This document shows, one piece after another, positions 31,925 through 43,610 of a stretch of DNA of 64,000 bases. This DNA is from Neoceratodus forsteri. Lineage: Eukaryota > Chordata > Ceratodontiformes > Ceratodontidae. The DNA is taken from contig CM057452.1 of assembly GCA_016271365.2 (NCBI GenBank), positions 1,248,399,001 to 1,248,463,000 of the forward strand, read 5' to 3'. The notes under the pieces are model-generated. The model was not told the origin of the DNA. It did not search any database and saw only the letters and a program-made list of their open reading frames with translations. The position numbers and the translations under genes are program-made. How positions within the stretch are numbered: the first letter of the stretch is position 1; each line of letters opens with the position of its first letter.

Positions 31925-32681
31925 GCCCACAAAGGGTTAATATGGACCTAGTGGATTCTTGGTCACACTGGCATTTCAAAACGGAGTCTTATTTGGATTG
32001 GATGTCCCATCTGAAGAAAGAAGTACCATGTGCAGCATCTGGGCACTAGGAGAATTTATGATGGCCGGGTTTTTTTTTTTTTTTTCTTCTTTCGCTCCAT
32101 ATCTCGTTATCCTATTTCTGCCAACTGGAGAACGAATGGTGCACAAGAGCACCTCATGTCTCTTTAAATCAGCCATTGGACTGTTTTAAGTTCATTTAGA
32201 CTCTCATACTAGCTGGTTTCCAGTCCTAATTAGAGGGGGGTGGTTCATAAAGGACCATAACATTTTGTCACAGCCTGCTGTTATTGTTTATATGGGTATA
32301 CAGAGCCACCTTTGTTGCTGCATTTCATCCTTGTTGTGCAAAACTGTTTTTGCTAATTATGGTTAAGTGGGTTTGTGGATGCTAGGTTACTTGTTCTCTT
32401 TATATAGTTAGTACTGCTGGTTAAAATGTTTTGTAGGGGGGAGGGGTAGAGGAGAAATGGGGCCATGTGTGTTGTAATCATGGGCCGATACTTTTGGGTG
32501 GGGGGCGGCAGGGAGGGCTGTCATGTGGTTTGTTCATACAGGAGATTGGGGAGGGTTTCATGGTTTATTACTTTTGGGGCAGAATGGGGGTAGGGGGTTA
32601 GGAGGCACACAAGACCACCAATTTCCTGAAGGTTTCCTGTGGGATTGCTCAGTTTTGGTTACACTACAAGCAAACAAGTCC
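31925..32681 (+). other. Inter-ORF spacer of the younger L1
   Basis: No protein recognised. It contains a T-run at 32071-32085 and G-rich stretches (32435-32520). The frame that leads into ORF2 is open from about 32523, but the first good ATG before the endonuclease is at 32682. Confidence 0.6.
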
Positions 32682-35600
32682 ATGACATCTGATTCATCCA
32701 TTAATTTTTTAAGCTGGAACATCAAAGGGGCTCGACAGAAGCTTAAACGATATAAAATTTTAAAGCATTTGGAGATAGTGAAAGCAAATGTGGTGTTTTT
32801 ACAAGAAACACGTTTGTTAAGCACTGAAGAGAATGCTATGAGGCGCTTACAAATAGCCAGGGTTTTTTCTTCCCAAGGTACTACACAAAGTAAGGGGGTT
32901 ATGATCCTAATACGTAGATCTATTCCTTCACTCCGTTACAGACTATCAAAGATTCCGAAGGCAGATTCATACTCGTTAAGGGGAAGTTATTTAACACAGA
33001 GATATTAATTGGTTCCATTTATGGTCCCAATTCAGATACACAAGACTTTTGGGTTACATTAATGAAGGTACTCTCACCTTTTAATCATCTCCCCATGATT
33101 TTGGGGGGTGATCTTAATTTATCTCTGGACCCGTTGGTGGACAGATCTAATCTTTCCCACTCTGGACGGTCACCGGCAGCACAGGCTCTGCACGAGTTGA
33201 CCGACTGTCTTGGTCTTGTTGATGTCTGGAAGGTGTTGCACCCTACATCTCGCGAATACACCTTTTCTTCTCCCATTCACGGTACCTTATCCCGCATAGA
33301 TTACATACTGCTTTCCAGTACACTTTTATCTGGTGTGTTGGGATCGGCAATTATACCGAGTCCTTTCAGACCATGATGCAGTGTCTGCCTCTGTTTCTTC
33401 GCTTTTACCAAAGCATGGTAACAGGTGGAAAATCAACAACCAACTCCTGAGGTGCCCTAAGGTAGTAAAGGACATCTCTTCTCAAATAGAGGAATTTATA
33501 GCTAACAATTTAACAGATACGACCCATCCGGATATGTTCTGGGGGGCATTCAAGGCATTTTTCAGGGGCACCTTAATAGGGATAGCGGTTAAAAGGAGGA
33601 AAGAGAGGGAACACAGCCTATCAGATTTATTATCCCAGATACGGGCCATGGAAACGAGGATGTCTTCATCACCCCAGGAGTTAGAAAAGATTGGTTTGCT
33701 TAAGCTCAAGGACTCATATCTTAAGATGTTAGGAGAACAATCAGAATTGGCCCTGATCAAAACTAATGCTAACTATGTAGATCAAGGTGACAAGGCCAGG
33801 AAACTCTTGGCACGGCATATCACACAATTGGAACTCTCCCGTATTATCTCTGGAATTCAATCCAAGGCAGACAGTTGTATTAAAACCTCCCCATGGGAGA
33901 TCATTCAGGAATTTCGGGATTACTTTGAATCCCTCTACGGGACTATGGAGTCCCCCCCGCTTAAAGAAGAGATTGTATCTTTTCTTGGGGACCTGCGGCT
34001 ACCTTCCTTGTCTGACTCGGACAGGGCCCTTCTGGAAGCCAATGTTACCCAGGAAGAGGTTGAACAGACCATTCAGAACCTTCCTTCTGATAAAACACCG
34101 GGCCCGGATGGATTTTCTCCCAACTTCTACAAGAAGTTTGCTAAACAATTATTCCCTTTATTACTCAGGCTGTTTCAATATATTCTTAGTGGCAATAAAT
34201 TCGATAATGCCCTTTCTGAAGCGCTTATTGTGCTTATCCCTAAACCAAACAAACCACCCGAACAACCTGCGAGTTATAGGCCCATCTCCTTATTCAACTA
34301 TGATTTCAATATTTTAGCGAAATTGTTAGCGCGGAGAATAAATAAAGTATTGCCTAAACTTATCGGCCCTGAACAAACCGGATTTATGAAGGGGCGGTGT
34401 GCAGCAGATCATGCAAGAACCCTGTTTCATGTCTTCTCGGCTGCAGGAAAGGCGGATGCTCCCTTGGCTCTTGTCTCCCTAGATGCCGAGAAGGCATTTG
34501 ATAGGGTTCATTGGGACTTCTTGTTTACTGTGATGAAGAGCTTCGGTTTCTGAGGGCTTTGTTGGTTGGATTAGCTTCCTCTACTCAAATCCCTTGGCAA
34601 GAGTATCGTGTAATGGAGCCATTTCAGATCCCTTTGCTTTACATGTAGGCACTAGACAGGGATGTTCCTTATCTCCCCTTCTTTTTAATTTATATCTGGA
34701 GCCCCTCATTAAACATATAATACTCAATCACGATATCAGAGGGATTAAGATCTCGGATTATACCATCAAGGTAACAGCATATGCAGACGATTTGCTGATT
34801 TACGTCTCCAAACCTCAAATGTCCATCCCAGCTTTGTTGGACTCCATTCGGAAGTTCAGCCAATTATCTAATTATAAGCTGAATGTAGACAAGTCAATTG
34901 TCTACCCCCTTTACGGAACCTTTTTTAGATACGAGATCAGTGACTTAGGCCTGGGTTGGGAACCCGATTCATTTAAGTATTTGGGTTTTGTCTTGTCAAA
35001 CACCACGGCACGGATGCGTCAACTTAATCTTGATTCCCTGGTGAGTGCAATGGAATTAGATCTTGCAAGATGGGCACAATTTCCAATCTCGATTTGGGGC
35101 AGAATTAACTTAGTGAAAATGAACATTTTTCCCCTTTTATTCTACCCCTTAAGCGGACTCAATATTTGGTTACCATTTTCCTGGTTCAAAAAACTCCACG
35201 GATTACTGGCGGAATTTGTGTGGGGTCACAAGAAAGCCAGGATGGCTTCACATAAGCTGGCTGTGCCCAAAACACTGGGTGGGCTCGCTTACTACACTTT
35301 GCTTTATATTATTGGGCAGGCCATGTGAACAAATATTTAAGGTGGACCCTTAACAAAGATTCTATCACTTCCCTTTCTTATGTTCCTCTGTGGTTACATA
35401 TGGAGACCGCTCTTATTAATAAGTTTGGGCTCTCTTCTGAAGCCATACTTTATATTAAGCCCAGTCTACTTCCCTTTCCTCTTAGAAACTCACCGATTGG
35501 GACCTCCCTTAAAATTCATACCCAACTTGGCAAGTTTTTAAAGTATCAGAACATCAGGGACTGGTCACAACCTATTCGGGGCAACCCGCGCTTCATGATC

Positions 35601-36349
35601 AGTCAGAAACCCATTCATTCTAGGTGGCTGCCCTTGCCAGCTGATTCTCGCGTGAGGGATATCTTAAATGGAGAAGGTAATATCCTTCTTTCGGAAGAGA
35701 TTCTGTGCAAATTTAACATTCCCACTAAAGAAATTTTTAAAATATATCAACTGCGGCATATGCTGCTCAAAGCATTAGGCACAGACCCAAATCAAGCTGC
35801 AAAGTTTGATTTTTTGGGCGATTTAACTCTCCTCTAGCTGGGCATCCTCATGCAATCTCCAAACTATACAACATCTTATTTAGCTGGGCATACTCTTCCA
35901 ACCCAATACACGGGACATATTGGACTACTTTATTTCCGGAGAGGCACCTGGATTGGGCAGCCCTTTGGCGTAGCTGTCATAAATATATCATGCAGGACCA
36001 GTTAAGACTTATCCAGTTTAAATTGTTGCATAATATTTATTATTCTCCACACAAACTGATGAGTCTAAAACTAAGGTCTGACTCAAGCTGCAATAGGTGT
36101 GGTCTAGGGATCGGTGACTTGTTCCATATCTTTTGGGACTGTCCGAAAATAGTTCCATTATGGGCTAATATTAAAAGTAAAGTTGACTCTTCTCTTGGTC
36201 TGGAAGCCCTATTTACTCCGGAGATCTGTTTGTTGGGAGATGTGTCCAATATTTCAGTTAGAAACAAGAAGTTCTATATAGCTTTGATTTCTATTACACT
36301 CAAAAAGGTAGTACTAAGACATTGGAAAGACCAAATTATGATCAGTTAA
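32682..36349 (+). pseudogene. L1 ORF2 (endonuclease and reverse transcriptase), younger element
   Basis: Starts at ATG 32682 with the endonuclease (FLSWNIKGARQKLKRYKIL, then VVFLQETRLL; GGDLNLS near 33102; RIDYILLS near 33292; SDHDAV near 33370). RT motifs follow: SDKTPGPDGFSPNFYKKF (about 34087), ASYRPISLFNYDFNILAKLL, TGFMKGR, VSLDAEKAFDRVHWDF, GTRQGCSLSPLLFNLYLEPL and the catalytic YADD at 34780-34791. The C-terminal finger CX2CX8HX4C lies at about 36090-36145 (CNRCGLGIGDLFHIFWDC). Frames change at least five times, near 33005, 33375, 34550, 35326 and 35838. In working elements this protein nicks DNA and copies the RNA at the target. Confidence 0.88.
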
Positions 36350-36740
36350 ACGGAGTGGCTAGAGGAGTTACTCCTTTCTTTGAGAATGGAAAGGATGATT
36401 GCCATTCTCCATAACAGACTTCCTGTCTTCGAGAAGATTTGGGCCCCTTTTCTCAGTGCTTATACACGTTAACGCATAACGCGGTCCCCTCAGGTACAAA
36501 TATCCTCCCTTTTTTTATTCTTCCTGTTGTTGTTCCCTTTTCTCATTTTTGGTCTTGTGCTGGGTGGGTCTTAGTGGGTTAGGTTTGGGGGAGTAGGGTT
36601 TAGGGAGACTTCTCACATAGAACATGTCCTCTTTGTCATTGGTTTTACCTCCGGATGTACTTTTGTTTTCTACATTGTATCTCAGATCATGTTCTTTGTG
36701 AATAAACTTCTAATAAAATGTTAATGGAAAAAAAAAATAA

Positions 36741-36757
36741 ATAAATGATCTAGGAAG
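36741..36757 (+). repeat. Target-site duplication of the younger L1, right copy
   Basis: Exact repeat of 30906-30922. Downstream (ACGGGTTAGAGACATGGAGG) the older L1's ORF1 continues. Confidence 0.9.
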
Positions 36758-37335
36758 ACGGGTTAGAGACATGGAGGTAAAGGATGGAACTAGATCTTAA
36801 TTCCCTTAAACAAATAATTGTACGTATGGAATTAAAGATGGAAGATCTAGGGGGCTGAAATCGACAGAGCAACACTGTAATCTTCTGTCTCCCTGAACAT
36901 GCTAAAGGCATGGCTCCCATTGTATTCATACAGAAGCTTTGCAACAAACTTGATGCCCCATCTCCCAATTTTCCCTCATACATTATCTAACAGGCTCACC
37001 ATTCTCTCTGACTAATGCCATCCAAGACCTCACCACCACATCTCTTCATATTTAAATTTCTTAACTACCTGGACAAACAACATATTTTGAAAAAGATTTG
37101 TGAGCTGCAAGATGTTACTTGGGAGGGTACACGGTTGAGAGTAGCCCAAGACCTCCCCAGTTCTGTGAGGCAAACATGAGCTGCCTAACATTCAACATTC
37201 TTCAAGTTAATTGTGACTGAAATCCAGTTTAGAATGCTATATCCAGCACACTTACAGATTTTAATAAATGGCTTTTGGAAATCTTGGGACTCTGCTGACT
37301 AGGCCGCCTCATAGATAAAATTGCTTCTACCAGAC
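36758..37335 (+). pseudogene. L1 ORF1, C-terminal part, older element
   Basis: In mixed frames, the RRM/C-terminal regions run in parallel with the younger ORF1. Landmarks are a QCNLLSP-like equivalent of NNAVIIGLPEG near 36870 (CNTVIFCLPEHAKG), FIQKLCNKLDAPSPNF near 36925, IFKFLNYLDKQHILKKI near 37050 and LRVAQDLPSSVRQT near 37135. Multiple stops. The start of this ORF lies at 30684, before the younger L1. Confidence 0.65.
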
Positions 37336-39685
37336 CTATTTAAAGATTGCTGATTTCTATGTGATTGTTGGGATCTACCAGACTGTTATTCAGAACCATA
37401 GTTCTTTCACCTAGGTGATTCCAGTTGTGTTTCAACATTTATACTTGAGTGAGACTGTGTCTCTACCTTCTTTTTTTTTGTTTGTTTTTAATGCTCCTCC
37501 TTGGAACTGGCATCTTGAATTGCTACAGGATTCTTCACCAATCTGCAATGATTTTGGGAACCTGTCCACAATTCTTGTCACCTGGCATTCTCTGCAACCT
37601 CTCTCCCTATCATGGCTTCACTGTGTGCCAGTTGGGAACCGGAATTTGTGCTCTCTCCTTTTTTGAATAGGACTAAAACTACTCACATGTATGCTTTATT
37701 ATTGGAGTCCAATCAGCCTGGAAATCCTCCCTGAAATAAAATCCTCATTTGATTGAAGTTATATTGGTATGCTCTGCAATATGGAATCCCCAGCTACATG
37801 TACAGAAACTTCCGATGTTATCATAAGCTCTGTTAGAGAGACCGAGCACAGCAAGTAGTGGACTGTTAACATCTTTAAGTTACCATTAAGTCTGCTTATC
37901 TATTACCACTGGGCATAGTCAATTTGTAATCTCCTTTATTGCTGGGGCTCCTTCGATTGAAGATTTACCCCGAAGCAGGTTGGTGGCACAGTAAAAAAAC
38001 AAGCAGCTTTCACTCCTAGTGGACCTATCTGGTTCTTCCATTTCTATCTTGGCAGGTCAGATTGATTGGCCGTAACTGGTTTTGTGAACTGTTCCCCTGA
38101 AGCACTACCTGTCTGGTATATTCTACATTTTACTCCAATTGAGTTTACACTGACTTGTTGAACCTGCCCGTAATTATTGCCAATCAGCATCCTCTGTCTT
38201 TTCTGATAATCATAGCTTCAAAGAGTGATACCTGGGTGCCGGTGTCTTTGACACTTCCATTTTTGAGAAGGGCTACCTATTCGTTCATAATTCTATCTTA
38301 CTGCCGGGGACCCATCGGACTGGAATCCTTCTTTGAATCACATTCCTTACTACTGTGCTTTGTGATTCAGACTGTTTCTGTTCCTCTGTATGTAAAGGGA
38401 TCCCTGGTGACATCTCAAACTTTGTTGGAGAAATTGAATCCTGCAAATAGTGGTCTGTCAATATTTTTATACCACCATTATTTCTGTCTCCTTTCTGCTG
38501 CTGGCTTCAGCCAATTTGTGAACCTTTCTTACCGCTGGAACTTTCTCAACATAGGATTCTCTGTAGAACTACACTGCCGGGCACAGGTTAGTTTCCAGCA
38601 GCTAATGCAGCTTGCAGATCACCTGGCCCTTTTCACATCATTATAGCAAGCTGAATTGTTTGATTGGTTCAGTTGGCTGGGGGGACTATTCTTCTAGAAA
38701 CTCCAATTACCAGGGATATATTATATCTGCCTTTGAACTGAGATTTCTTCAAATTGTTTTTACTAGCAGGACTCCTTCGAAATAGGATCCTACTATGAAC
38801 CTTAATGTTATCCTGGTGGAAGATACCTGGGATTTATTCAGTTGGATAACCACATTATACCTTTTAAATGGTCTTACTAAGTTTAAAGTCACTGCTAGAG
38901 AGGATCATATCCTGATGTCCAGTGGACTGTAGTTAGGTAAAGACTACTTACTAATCTGAAACAGAGCCAACTATTTCCTTTTATTTCAGTTTGTACTTTG
39001 TGGTATATAAGTGATCTTTTTGGGGTTCATCCTAACTTTTATAATGTGCAAACATTCTCTTTTTGAAGGTAAACAGGGCTAATCCTCTCTGAGTATTTTA
39101 GTATCTAACCAGTGATATTAAAGAACAGTGCTAGGTCTTACTAGTTTCTTTATTAGTTATTTTATTAGACTCTGAAGGACATGAATGGTATTTTTCCTCT
39201 AATGGGCCCTGCTATGTTATGTGATTCGCTTTATGTATACAGAATTTGTATTAATGTTTGTCCTTTAAAAGTTCTGTAGGTTAGGTTAAGATTGTTAGAA
39301 TGTTCTTGTTCTTTAATGGTTTCAATTTAAAATAGAACATTGCTGGTTTTGGTGCGGGGGCCTAGAGGGGTAGAGCTCAGTATTCCTAAGGTGTATCATG
39401 TGCCAGGTGATGTATGTGGGTATGGGGATGGATAGGGTTTTGTTATTTTTGCTTATGATAGTGTACAGGGTGGGATGTTTAGGGCTTGAGAAGGGTAGGG
39501 TTAAGTGCATAGTGTTCACTTGTTATGGGTTTTTGTTTTTATATAACACAGAAGCTTTTTTGGCTTCAAGGGGGTTGGGGCTGGGTCTACTCCATAAGAA
39601 ATCTATTTCTGGTTCTAACATTTGTCAGCTTATAGTGCTTCAGAGAGGTCACTTAACTGCTGCTGCCTTTATACAGATAACAATC
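37336..39685 (+). other. Long inter-ORF spacer of the older L1, with diverged internal repeats
   Basis: About 2.3 kb between ORF1 and ORF2, against about 0.76 kb in the younger L1. Lines near 37855-37955 and 38449-38550 resemble each other: AGTGGACTGTTAACATCTTT with AGTGGTCTGTCAATATTTTT, TACCATTAAGTCTG with CACCATTATTTCTG, and a later TTGCTGGGGCTCCTT with TACCGCTGGAACTTT. Spacing is about 594 bp. Weaker echoes lie near 37378 and 38925. The 163-codon open frame at 38155-38646 has no recognisable domain. Confidence 0.45.
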
Positions 39686-42600
39686 ATGTTTCAAGGATAT
39701 CATTTTTGCTCTTGGAATATTAAAGGTGCTCAATCTCTAGTTAAATGGTCTAAAATTCTACTTCATTTACATTGGTTACAGGTGGATATTGGGATGTTTC
39801 AGGGGACTCATCTGCCTCCACTCAACATTCCTTATTACAGAGATTCTGGGTTGGTCAAGTTTTTGGCATTGGTATAGATACACATAAGCAAGGCATTGCC
39901 ATATTAGTTGCTAGATGTGTGCCATTTCGTATGTTGCAGGAAATCTTAGATCCCCAGGGCAGGTATGTACTGCTCCATGCCCTGTTGGGTCATAGGGAGG
40001 TTGTCCTGGGTGCTGTATATTGCCCTACAGCAGATGACACAGGTTTCTTTATGACTATTTTGAATTGTTTATTACCTTATACCTCCCTTCCAATCTTGTT
40101 AGTGGGTGATTGGAGTATGGTCATCTGCAATGATCTGAATAGGACCCGAGGGTTTCAGGAGGGTTTATCTGTGGGTCATTTAGCACTGCACAAGTTGCTA
40201 GACTTAGCAGGGCTAGTTGACCCATGGCAAGTCTTGAATCTGTCTCAATGCCAGTACTCCTTTCATTCATTGAGTCATTACTCATTTTCTAGGATAGACT
40301 TCTTTTTGCTGGGGATTGAGCATCTTTCAGGTATATGTATTTGTTTTTATGGGGCAAAAGTTGTTTCAGATCATCATCCTGTTCTTATACACTTAAGCTT
40401 CTCTAACTCAATTGTTGCAGACAAATCATGGAGGTTGAATAACCAACCTTTGAAATCCCCTGAATTTCTGGAGCAAATTGATAAATTTATAACCTATTTT
40501 TGTAAACTAACTCCCCTCTATGCCTAAATTAGATGTGGTGTGGGGGGCCTTTATGTGTGCACCCCATGTGGAAATGATCTACCTTTCCTCTAAACATAAG
40601 AAGCAAAAAGCACAGAAGATATTAGCCCTTGTAGAACAAATTTGACAATTAGAGCTCCAACTCTTGCCCTTTTCTTCTGAGAATGTTTGGCAGCATTTAG
40701 AATCACTTAGAACTCAACATAATGATCTTTTGAGTGAATGCACTGAAAACCTTATATTACACTCAATAATTTGTTATTTTGATCAAGGTGAAAGGGCTGG
40801 TAAACTTCTTGTCTTACATTTTGGACTTAGATGGTGGATCATATAATCCGCTAAGAAATAAGAAATTCAAGAATATTCTAGCCCCTGTTTTATTGAAAAC
40901 ATATAATTATATCTTTTTGCATGGTACCTTAGATTTATCTTTGACTGAAACCATCATAGTGGTTTTATTAAAGCCTGCTAAATATCCCTTAAAAGTCACT
41001 AGTTATAGGCCCATCTCTCTCATTAATCTTGACTATAAAATACTGGCAAAAATTCTGGCTGTTCGCTTAAATAAAGTGTGGAACTCTCTGATCAGTAGAG
41101 AATAGGTGGGCTTTGTCCAGGGTAGACTTTCCGCAGACCATCTAAGGAAATTAATGCATCTATTCCCTGCATCCAGGGATTCCTGTTCTACCATGGCATT
41201 GATCTCGCTGGATGCAGAGAAGGCTTTTGCCAGGGTCTCCTGTTTTTTTTTGTTTAAACGTTTACCCTTATATCGCATCCCCCATCATTTATTAAATAGG
41301 TAAAAGTCTTATATTACCATCCCTCAGCCCTGGTTTTATGTAATGGGATCAAATCAGATTTGTTGTATCTCAGACAGGGCACCAGACAGGGATGCCCTTT
41401 GTCCCCTTTTCTTTTCAATCACTTTTTAGAACCCCTGATAAGGAAAATCAGTGTCTCCCCAAAAATTCAAGATATTTTTATTGGACAGCAACAGTAAAAA
41501 TTATCTGTTTATGCAGATGACATTTTGCTGCATCTAAGTTATCCAGAAGCCTCCCTGCCTGCTGCCCTTCAAGTAATACAACAATTCAGGGCTCTTTCCA
41601 ATTATAAATGAAATTTAGATAACACTGAAATAATGCCAATGAATGCACATACAGTTAGAGCAAGTCTGGATCACTTAGATCTGATTTTGGTAAAGGAGAA
41701 ATGTAAGTATCTAGGAATATATATCAGTACCTCTCGCCACTAAAATGAAGCATTATAATTTAGATGGATTGGTCATTCAAATTAAATGAGATCTGGCCCA
41801 CTGGAGCTTACTTCCCCTTTCTCTTTGCAGAGAGCAAGTATAATAAAAATGAATGTATTACCTCTGGTATTATATCCTCTGCTTATGCTTACTCAGGTCT
41901 TACCACAAGTATAGTTTAAAAATCTTCATAAAATCTTATCTAATTTTCTATGGCAGGATAAACTGCCTCATAGAGCTTTTTCAATATTGATGGTGCCCAA
42001 GCATGAAGAAGGTCTCCATCTTCTTAATTTTCACTTATATTATTTGGATATTCACAGTACATGACACTGCCAGTGGTACAGGAAATCTTTAGACAATCTC
42101 GAGTCTGATTATATACCTCAATGGCTAGATACTGAAATATTTCTCTGTGACCAGTTAAAGATAAATATCATTGCATTATTTCATATCCCCTATAATAAAT
42201 TACCTTGCTTACTTTGCGATACCCCACTGGATGTATCCCTTCGTACACCTACAATTATGTTCTCTTCTCTGCTTAGACCACATGAAAAATACCTCACAAC
42301 CTTTGCTGGGGAATTTGAATTTAAAAATTGGTGGGCACCCTCTCACTTCTGCATTTTGGCCCTATCCAGAAACTAATTTGGTGTAACATTTGCTCCTGGA
42401 TGGTTTTCTATTAAAGTTCTCTGATACACAATAAAAATCAGAATTCCCAATAAGCAATGTTTTAAATATTTTCAAATCTCTCATCTATTGAATCACCATT
42501 TTGGAACAGGTCCCTGGCAAACAGATACTTAGTGTAGCACATAAAGCATCCACTCCACATGCTATTTCCTTTTTCATAATAAGCTATATGAGTTACTTCT

Positions 42601-43050
42601 AAATAGGAAAATGGGGGTTGCCACTTTTGGGACCAAGCTATCCCTAAGATCGATCAACCTTATGACCAGCCTTATCTCTAGAAGCATACCTATTAATATA
42701 TCAAGTGGGATAGATATGATGTTATGCAATTTCAAATATATCACAATCTGTATTATACTTCAGTTAAGCTACATAAAATGGGCAAACTAGCATATCCTCT
42801 CTGCACATACTGTGGTAAAGAACAAGGCACCTTAAAACATGTTTTGTGGGAATGTGAAAAAGTTGTTTTTTGAGACACTACATGACAACATCTAGACCCT
42901 CTTTTAGGACTAGCTGCAGCATTTCATCCTGAAGTATGCTTCCTGGGATCCTTTGGTCACACTCTGGTTGGCAAATAGCATAGACATATGGCCTTGATAT
43001 CTGCTTGTGCTAAAAAGTCATTTTGAAATACTGGTGTGACCAAGTTATTC
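39686..43050 (+). pseudogene. L1 ORF2 (endonuclease and reverse transcriptase), older element
   Basis: Starts near ATG 39686 with the endonuclease (FCSWNIKGAQSLVKWSKIL). GDWSMVIC near 40107 equals the GDxN line, SRIDFFLLG lies near 40290 and SDHHPVLIHLSF near 40368. RT pieces are SYRPISLINLDYKILAKIL (about 41001) and LDAEKAFARVS (about 41208), in which the usual D of AFDRV reads A. The GTRQGCPLSPFLFN line is near 41380 and the catalytic YADD is at 41510-41521. The C-terminal finger is readable near 42802-42857 (CTYCGKEQGTLKHVLWEC). A stop ends the RT N-terminal frame at 41105, and many more follow. Confidence 0.8.
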
Positions 43051-43563
43051 CTACTTATTTGGAAAGATATAAAAAAATATTTTTGTTTTATAAGCAGTAA
43101 AAATGGTCACTAGTATGGCAGATGAATTGTCCTAGTTTAAGCAAATATGGGAACCCTTTTATGTATTATAAACTGTAAACCCTGCTTAACAGATATTGCT
43201 TGTCTCTTTGTGGGGTCTGGATGTATAGGAATGACTCCCTCTTTTACATGTAGATAACTCCACTTTGCAGGGTTATTTCAATATGATGTATATGTATACA
43301 ATCCCTTTTAACATTTTTCCTTTTATTTGGATTATCAGCCACCGATGATTTAATTTCTTTGACTTCTGTTGCTCTTCCTACAGAGTGGGAGGGTGAGGGA
43401 AGGGGGTTTTGGTGCGTGCATGGGACAAGTTGTTTATTTTTTGTAGTTTTCCTTTTTTCATTATTTGTTTTTAGTGTTATATGTTCATGGTTGGACTTTT
43501 TTTATTATGTTGTAATTTATTTTCTCTTGTGAAAACTTAAATAAAGTATATTCAATAAAAAAA

Positions 43564-43610
43564 GAAGTTGTGGGCACTCAATTTGTGGGCAATAGCAAGC
43601 ATTTGGCAAA
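43564..43610 (+). mobile_element. CR1 C-terminal remnant, right part, with right L1 target-site duplication
   Basis: It begins with AGAAGTTGTGGGCA (second copy of the duplication) and continues with a line whose translation (EVVGTQFVGNSKHL) resembles the CR1 EVV...FKHAW region at 4257-4300. The similarity soon fades into repeat X copy C. Confidence 0.5.

Larger units (their letters stand above)
30923..36740 (+). mobile_element. Younger Tx1-like L1 element, near full length
   Basis: A 5.8-kb element flanked by an exact 17-bp direct repeat, with an A-rich end (GGAAAAAAAAAATAAATA, 36726-36742) and AATAAA-type signals at about 36701-36718. It carries ORF1 and ORF2 in the order expected for L1, with about 760 bp between them. 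ORF2 has endonuclease, RT with YADD, and the C-terminal cysteine finger. I place it in the Tx1 branch because of the ORF2 wording (LSWNIKGA, YADDLLIY, LLHNIYYSPHKL), from general knowledge of amphibian and fish L1 elements. It is inactive: ORF1 and ORF2 both have frame breaks. Confidence 0.88.
36758..43563 (+). mobile_element. Older Tx1-like L1, main part (rest of ORF1, spacer, ORF2, 3' end)
   Basis: Continuation of the element that starts at 30511. It holds the rest of ORF1 (to about 37330), an unusually long spacer, ORF2 (39686 to about 43050) and a 3' UTR ending AATAAAGTATATTCAATAAA then AAAAAG (about 43540-43565). It is followed by AGAAGTTGTGGGCA, matching the bases before its 5' end. Stops and shifts are denser than in the inserted younger L1, consistent with greater age. 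Without the insertion it is about 7.2 kb. Confidence 0.8.

Noticed and set aside
38155..38646. 163-codon open frame between L1 ORF1 and ORF2 as an extra L1 gene
   Set aside because: No match to the younger L1, no domain, and it lies in an apparently repeated spacer.
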